Shown piece after piece: positions 13,869-17,315 of a stretch of 17,315 nucleotides of DNA. A model generated the notes under the pieces. It did not search any database. It worked only from the letters and a program-made list of their open reading frames with translations, and was not told where the DNA came from. The translations under genes were made by a program, and so were the position numbers. Source of the stretch: Gammaproteobacteria bacterium (GTDB taxonomy: Bacteria > Pseudomonadota > Gammaproteobacteria > UBA6429 > Thiohalophilaceae); NCBI GenBank assembly GCA_013152045.1, contig JAADGZ010000306.1, positions 1 to 17,315 on the forward strand, given 5' to 3'. Numbering within the stretch: the first letter of the stretch is position 1; each line of letters opens with the position of its first letter.

Positions 13869-14281
13869 TTAGTCAAAAATTTTGCGTCTCAGTGCCTTGG
13901 TTTTACCGTGCTTGGTCTTACTGTCCATGCGTCTTTTCTGCGAACCGCGAGTGGGGCGGGTGGGACGGCGTTTTTTCTGGCACACGGCAACACTCTGGAT
14001 GAGCAACTGCAATTGCCGTAATGCCGCCTCTCGATTCTGCAACTGGCTACGAAACTGCTGCGCCTTGATCACAACAACACCGTCTCGGGAAATAACTGGC
14101 GGCTGAGTTTCAGCAGCCGCTCTTTGTAGAATTCGGGCAATGAGGAAGCTCGAATATCAAAACGCAAATGAATGGCTGTGGCCACTTTATTGACATTTTG
14201 TCCCCCTGCACCCTGAGCACGAATAGCGGAAAAACTGATCTCCCGATCAGCAATAGAAACATTGGACGAAATATACAACAT
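13869..14281 (-). pseudogene. arfB: Alternative ribosome-rescue factor B (peptidyl-tRNA hydrolase), frame-shifted
   Basis: ArfB (YaeJ) frees ribosomes stalled without a stop codon by hydrolysing peptidyl-tRNA with its GGQ motif while its basic tail enters the empty mRNA channel. The N-terminal frame from ATG 14281 encodes [12 protein letters not shown] with G26, G27 and Q28, then [20 protein letters not shown], and reaches a stop at 14069. A second frame continues the homology from about 14094 ([16 protein letters not shown]), then the full basic tail KKRRPTRPTRGSQKRR to a stop at 13869. Inserting one base near 14094 would join them into a normal protein of about 138 residues. This means a recent one-base deletion or a sequencing error. 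The gene starts 28 bp after efpL. Confidence 0.88.
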
Positions 14282-14309
14282 ACGGCTTATCTTCTAATTG
14301 GCATGCCAC

Positions 14310-14876
14310 TCAGGCACGGGAAATGAATTTTCCAGTGCTGGTGTTGATCTTGATCATTTCACCGCTTTCGAGATATTCGGGTACCTGAATTTCCAACCCG
14401 GTAGACAGGCTAGCCGACTTGCTACGGCCACTAGCCGTGGCTCCTTTGATAGCCGGGGCTGTCTCGACTATTTCGAGACTTACCGACTGCGGCAGTTCAA
14501 TAGCCAGGATATTGCCATCTACCAGCAAAGCAGTTATACCTTCCAGGCCATCGCTCAAATATCCAAGTTGGCCCTCCATATCCTCTTCATTCAAACTATA
14601 CTGGCTGTAATCTTCCATATTCATAAAAGTATAAATATTATCTTCCTTGTAGGAATATTGAACCTGGGTACGCAAACAATCTGCAAGCTTGAGCATATCG
14701 TCACCTTTATATGACTCATCCAGTTTCTGACCACTCTGCAGATTATTGAAGCGAATTTTGTACAGCGTCGAGGCTCCGCGTGAAGACGGACTTTTTGCTT
14801 CCACTTGCTTAACTATATGCGGCATGCCATTAATATCAACCACCATTCCACGTTTCAGATCACATGCCTTTGGCAT
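14310..14876 (-). CDS. efpL: Elongation factor P-like protein EfpL (YeiP)
   Basis: An EF-P paralogue that binds the ribosomal E site and relieves stalling at proline-containing motifs. The 188-residue product has the three-barrel layout: a KOW-like domain I with the tip loop SPSSRGAST (R33 at the tip in place of the modified lysine of EF-P), a middle domain with KGDDML and YTFMNMEDYSQYS, and a C-terminal domain with LPQSVSLEIVETAPAIKG, ATASGRSKSASLSTGLEIQV and PEYLESGE. The Arg tip and SPxxRGA loop mark the YeiP/EfpL branch, which needs no modification enzyme. An AGGAG sequence six bases before the ATG is a strong ribosome-binding site. arfB follows on the same strand. Confidence 0.95.
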   Translation of the reverse strand: MPKACDLKRGMVVDINGMPHIVKQVEAKSPSSRGASTLYKIRFNNLQSGQKLDESYKGDDMLKLADCLRTQVQYSYKEDNIYTFMNMEDYSQYSLNEEDMEGQLGYLSDGLEGITALLVDGNILAIELPQSVSLEIVETAPAIKGATASGRSKSASLSTGLEIQVPEYLESGEMIKINTSTGKFISRA

Positions 14877-15183
14877 TCCGGACTCCTGCTTCTGCTAATT
14901 TCAAACCACCCGCTGGGCAACACGATGCTGCCTAATCGAATTTGCACTGCATTCTAAATAACTGGGGCGAATAGCTCTAGCATTTTTATGATTATTCTTC
15001 TGATTACGGCAAATGAGATGCGCTAAACTAGTGCAGAATTTTTCCCTTTTAGCTGGAGCATGACCTGCCTTGAATCTTGAAAATACAAGCGCAAGCTAGA
15101 TAAATGAAGAGAAGACACCACGGATGAAAAGGCGGCTTACGACTAAAAGTATATAGAAATGCCGACCGACTTTAATTTGAATC
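14877..15183. other. 307-bp intergenic region upstream of efpL
   Basis: Holds the efpL ribosome-binding site and a candidate promoter (14985-15012). The part 15060-15183 follows the stop of the next minus-strand gene and shows no clear terminator hairpin, repeat or reading frame. Confidence 0.6.
14985..15012 (-). promoter_or_regulatory. Candidate efpL promoter
   Basis: On the minus strand TTGCCG (15007-15012) and CATAAA (14985-14990) stand 16 bp apart, each four of six matches to consensus. This would leave a leader of about 100 bases before efpL. It is weak, and others are possible. Confidence 0.3.
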
Positions 15184-15975
15184 TTATTTTTTACAACTCG
15201 CGAGCAACACGGCCGTCGGCCCGTCACAAGGATTTGAGCGAAATCCAGCACGGTTTTTATCCGCAACAGACTGTTTCCCTTGTTCTAACGACGTCGATGC
15301 CGCTTTTGATACTTTTACTGCGGCTTGTTCCGCTTCCGTTTTCTGTTGCCGACTCAGCTTGGCTTTGAGCCTGGCGGCAACGCGCGCAAACTCCAGGGAA
15401 ACTTTTTCCGTAGTAGCCCTGCGCTCCTTCTGTGCAGCTAGTTCTGCCTCCAATTTTTCCTGTAACAATTCCGTTCTTGCTTTGGCAATAGCCAACGCCG
15501 CATCCCGATCACGTTGCAGTGCAGCTGTCCGCGCCAGATTACTTTCTTTTTGCCACACTATACTTCTATTTTTTTCCAGATCGGCTTCACGCTGTTGCTG
15601 AATAATCTGTAGTTTACGGGCAAAGTTATTTTCAATTTCTTTCATTCTGCCTGCAATTTCGCTTTTAGCTTCCACCGGACTGACAATATTATCCATCTCA
15701 TACAGGATCAAAACGGCAACCGATATCAACAGACCAAAAACAAAACCAAGAATGATAAAACCCAGCTTACTGGTTCCCTGAAGTGAAACCACAGCCTCTG
15801 TCTGGCCTGACTTTTTGCCTGAGTCTAACTTGCTGCTAATAATTTCTTTAGCCCATGCCGCATGCGTTTCGCGATTAACCGGAATCACGTTCGACGGCAC
15901 CAGGGTACGGCTGTCCGCTTCGCTCTGAATTTTTTTATTCCGATAGCCGTTTGCTGAATTTCTTTTTAAATTCAT
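15184..15975 (-). CDS. Membrane-anchored coiled-coil protein of unknown function
   Basis: I do not recognise this 263-residue protein. It has a basic, polar N-terminal part of about 70 residues, a single membrane helix at about 71-92 (LGFIILGFVFGLLISVAVLI), then a long charged, Ala/Gln/Glu/Arg-rich region (about 105-230) predicted to be coiled coil, and a short tail NPCDGPTAVLLASCKK with two cysteines. The charge pattern suggests an inside N terminus and a coiled coil in the periplasm, where the two cysteines could pair. Architecture recalls TolA-like or cell-envelope scaffold proteins, but no homology can be claimed. It stands alone: about 300 bp separate it from efpL and 166 bp from the MOSC gene. 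Confidence 0.85.
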   Translation of the reverse strand: MNLKRNSANGYRNKKIQSEADSRTLVPSNVIPVNRETHAAWAKEIISSKLDSGKKSGQTEAVVSLQGTSKLGFIILGFVFGLLISVAVLILYEMDNIVSPVEAKSEIAGRMKEIENNFARKLQIIQQQREADLEKNRSIVWQKESNLARTAALQRDRDAALAIAKARTELLQEKLEAELAAQKERRATTEKVSLEFARVAARLKAKLSRQQKTEAEQAAVKVSKAASTSLEQGKQSVADKNRAGFRSNPCDGPTAVLLASCKK

Positions 15976-16141
15976 TTAGTTAAAATCAAGTATTGTATTT
16001 GTTGATAATAAACATCGCTTTTATTGTCATCCGTTTACCATTTAGCCTAGCACAAGAAAAACAGGATGTGCACTTCTGTTTACCGATGTTCAATAACGCC
16101 TATATTACTATTTAATGATTTTCTTGTTTTTGTTGCTATGT

Positions 16142-16945
16142 TTATGTCGACTTAATAATTTCAACTGGCATACCGCATTCCAGCTCACCCTGGCTTTCGG
16201 CAATCACATTTTGGCCGAATAATATCTTCTTGTCCTGAAGCCGAAAACGACTCAAGGTGCGCGTGGGTTCGGCACTTTTTTCTGCCGTGTCTGGATCGAT
16301 ATTGGGAATAACGCAGCGACTGCAGGGCTTTACTATGCGAAAAATTATGCTGCCAATACGGATCTGTTTCCAATGGTCCTCGGCGAAAGGCTCACAGCCC
16401 GAAACGACCAGGTTAGGACGAAAACGACGCATGGCAACCGGCCTGGCCAAACGCCGGTTAAGATCATCCAGTGAAGCCTGCGAAATCAACAGTATGGGAA
16501 AACCATCACTGAAAGCGGTGCGATCACCCGGCTGGGCATAGACCGGATCCACCTGCCGAACTTCATCCTCGGGAAAAAATACCAGCCGACACTTGATATC
16601 AAGGAATCGGCTTAGCCATGCACCCGCTTCATCACCACAATCCAACACCATGCAGCTATCGTCCCATATCGTTACCGACCGGCGCGGCGAATCTGATGCA
16701 CAAAAAACATTTAGGTCCGGCATATCAAGAGCCTGTAATCGCAGACCTTTATCGTATAGTTGCGGCTGGATCAGACACATGCGTGCTTTTTTCCGCTGCG
16801 TGATCATGAGGCCATCCTCATCGACCACCATCCAGCGCCGATCAAAGGCAAAGCCAGTACGTTCGACCAGCAGCTGATCCATGCTGAGCTGCGCCAGCGA
16901 TTTAACGGGGTAAATAGCCAGTTCACTAACCCTGATCTGTGTCAT
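16142..16945 (-). CDS. MOSC-domain molybdenum-cofactor protein (YcbX/mARC-like, no ferredoxin domain)
   Basis: A 267-residue protein with a MOSC N-terminal beta-barrel (VSELAIYPVKSL, RWMVVDEDG, ITQRK) and a MOSC domain containing MRRFRPNLVVSG, KPCSRCVIPNIDPDT and FGQNVIA. These match YcbX and the eukaryotic mARC proteins, which reduce N-hydroxylated compounds with a molybdenum cofactor bound through a cysteine; C211 in the CSRC stretch is the likely metal ligand. E. coli YcbX carries an additional C-terminal 2Fe-2S domain, which is missing here, so electrons must come from a separate partner. A GAGGT Shine-Dalgarno stands before ATG 16945. Cytoplasmic. Confidence 0.92.
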   Translation of the reverse strand: MTQIRVSELAIYPVKSLAQLSMDQLLVERTGFAFDRRWMVVDEDGLMITQRKKARMCLIQPQLYDKGLRLQALDMPDLNVFCASDSPRRSVTIWDDSCMVLDCGDEAGAWLSRFLDIKCRLVFFPEDEVRQVDPVYAQPGDRTAFSDGFPILLISQASLDDLNRRLARPVAMRRFRPNLVVSGCEPFAEDHWKQIRIGSIIFRIVKPCSRCVIPNIDPDTAEKSAEPTRTLSRFRLQDKKILFGQNVIAESQGELECGMPVEIIKST

Positions 16946-17095
16946 GCATTACCTCAGTTCATCAAAAAAATCGGTAACCGACTTTCACGCACAGCGTTCC
17001 TCTTGGTGAGGATTTGATTACCAATAAAAAGAAGGGCTATTATCCCACAATTCAGCCAGACTGTGGCGACCTAAAGGACAGGAAAAACGGTGCGT

Positions 17096-17315
17096 TCAGT
17101 AAGGATAAATCGGCAGGCTGTCTTCGGAAGTAGCAAGGGTAAAATCATCCAGATAGGTCCAGGAATTACAGGATACAGCAGGATCAGAATGACAGGTATT
17201 CTGGGGACCAAATAAGCGAAAGGCACGATGACCACCGACATCTTCGGCTAAGAGATGCCAGTTTAGATTGACGCTTTGCCCCTGAATATAGTGCGCAACT
17301 TTGAGCCATTGCCCG
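17096..17315 (-). CDS. C-terminal part of an unrecognised protein (runs off the window)
   Basis: The minus strand is open from the window edge to a TGA at 17096-17098, giving 72 residues without a start. The segment ends with FTLATSEDSLPIYPY and includes GQWLKVAHYIQGQSVNLNWH, VGGHRAFRLFGPQNTCH and SCNSWTYLDDF. The aromatic, strand-like pattern and two Cys spaced nine apart suggest a secreted beta-sandwich or carbohydrate-binding-like end, but I do not recognise a family. The 150 bp between its stop and the MOSC gene show nothing clear. Confidence 0.6.
   Translation of the reverse strand, partial: GQWLKVAHYIQGQSVNLNWHLLAEDVGGHRAFRLFGPQNTCHSDPAVSCNSWTYLDDFTLATSEDSLPIYPY

Noticed and set aside
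14069..14110. A programmed -1 frameshift site in arfB
   Set aside because: The local sequence CAG TTA TTT CCC does not offer a good X-XXY-YYZ slippery heptamer, so a simple base deletion or sequencing error is preferred.

Overview
The window looks like the chromosome of a gammaproteobacterium of medium GC. The reasons are the cysS / ppiB-lpxH divergent arrangement familiar from Escherichia-type genomes, an EfpL(YeiP)-type elongation factor with the SPSSRGAS loop, an LpxH of the standard gammaproteobacterial type, and intergenic REP-like palindromes. I cannot name genus or species. No phage, plasmid, CRISPR or transposase genes were seen.

Layout. (1) 92-727: four tRNA genes on the minus strand, transcribed Pro(TGG), Arg(TCT), His(GTG), Lys(CTT), with a well-formed sigma-70 promoter at 699-727 and a factor-independent terminator at 92-130. 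(2) 796-5438: housekeeping genes folD (+), cysS (-), then a tight plus-strand run ppiA-ppiB-lpxH. The convergent folD/cysS gap (1663-2013) is packed with nested repeats: two inverted CGCAGAG-type arms, a REPIN (paired REP hairpins) and another hairpin repeat. (3) 5488-8373, minus strand: a probable three-gene operon of type II glycerate kinase, a DUF455 ferritin-like protein with a complete set of diiron ligands, and an exported protein of unknown function. (4) 8374-11093: an accessory-looking stretch of about 0.9 kb without an intact gene, holding a fragment resembling the start of a hicA toxin gene, a second REPIN flanked by 24-bp direct repeats, and a hipBA toxin-antitoxin locus. Four copies of the same palindrome (TTACC-N6-GGWAA) lie in the hipBA control region. 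(5) 11216-13814: a periplasmic solute-binding protein overlapping a membrane-bound PAS histidine kinase gene, with no response regulator beside them. (6) 13869-14876, minus strand: efpL followed closely by arfB. The arfB reading frame is broken by an apparent one-base deletion although both halves are otherwise well conserved. (7) 15184-17315, minus strand: a membrane-anchored coiled-coil protein of unknown function, a MOSC-domain (YcbX/mARC-like) protein, and the C-terminal part of an unrecognised gene running off the right edge.

How the parts relate. Folate one-carbon metabolism (folD), tRNA supply and charging (tRNAs, cysS), proline isomerisation (ppiA, ppiB) and lipid A synthesis (lpxH) are core functions. 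The efpL-arfB pair joins two factors for stalled ribosomes. The most interesting material is the hipBA operator array, the broken arfB, the hicA-like remnant, and the repeat architecture shared by the two intergenic regions.
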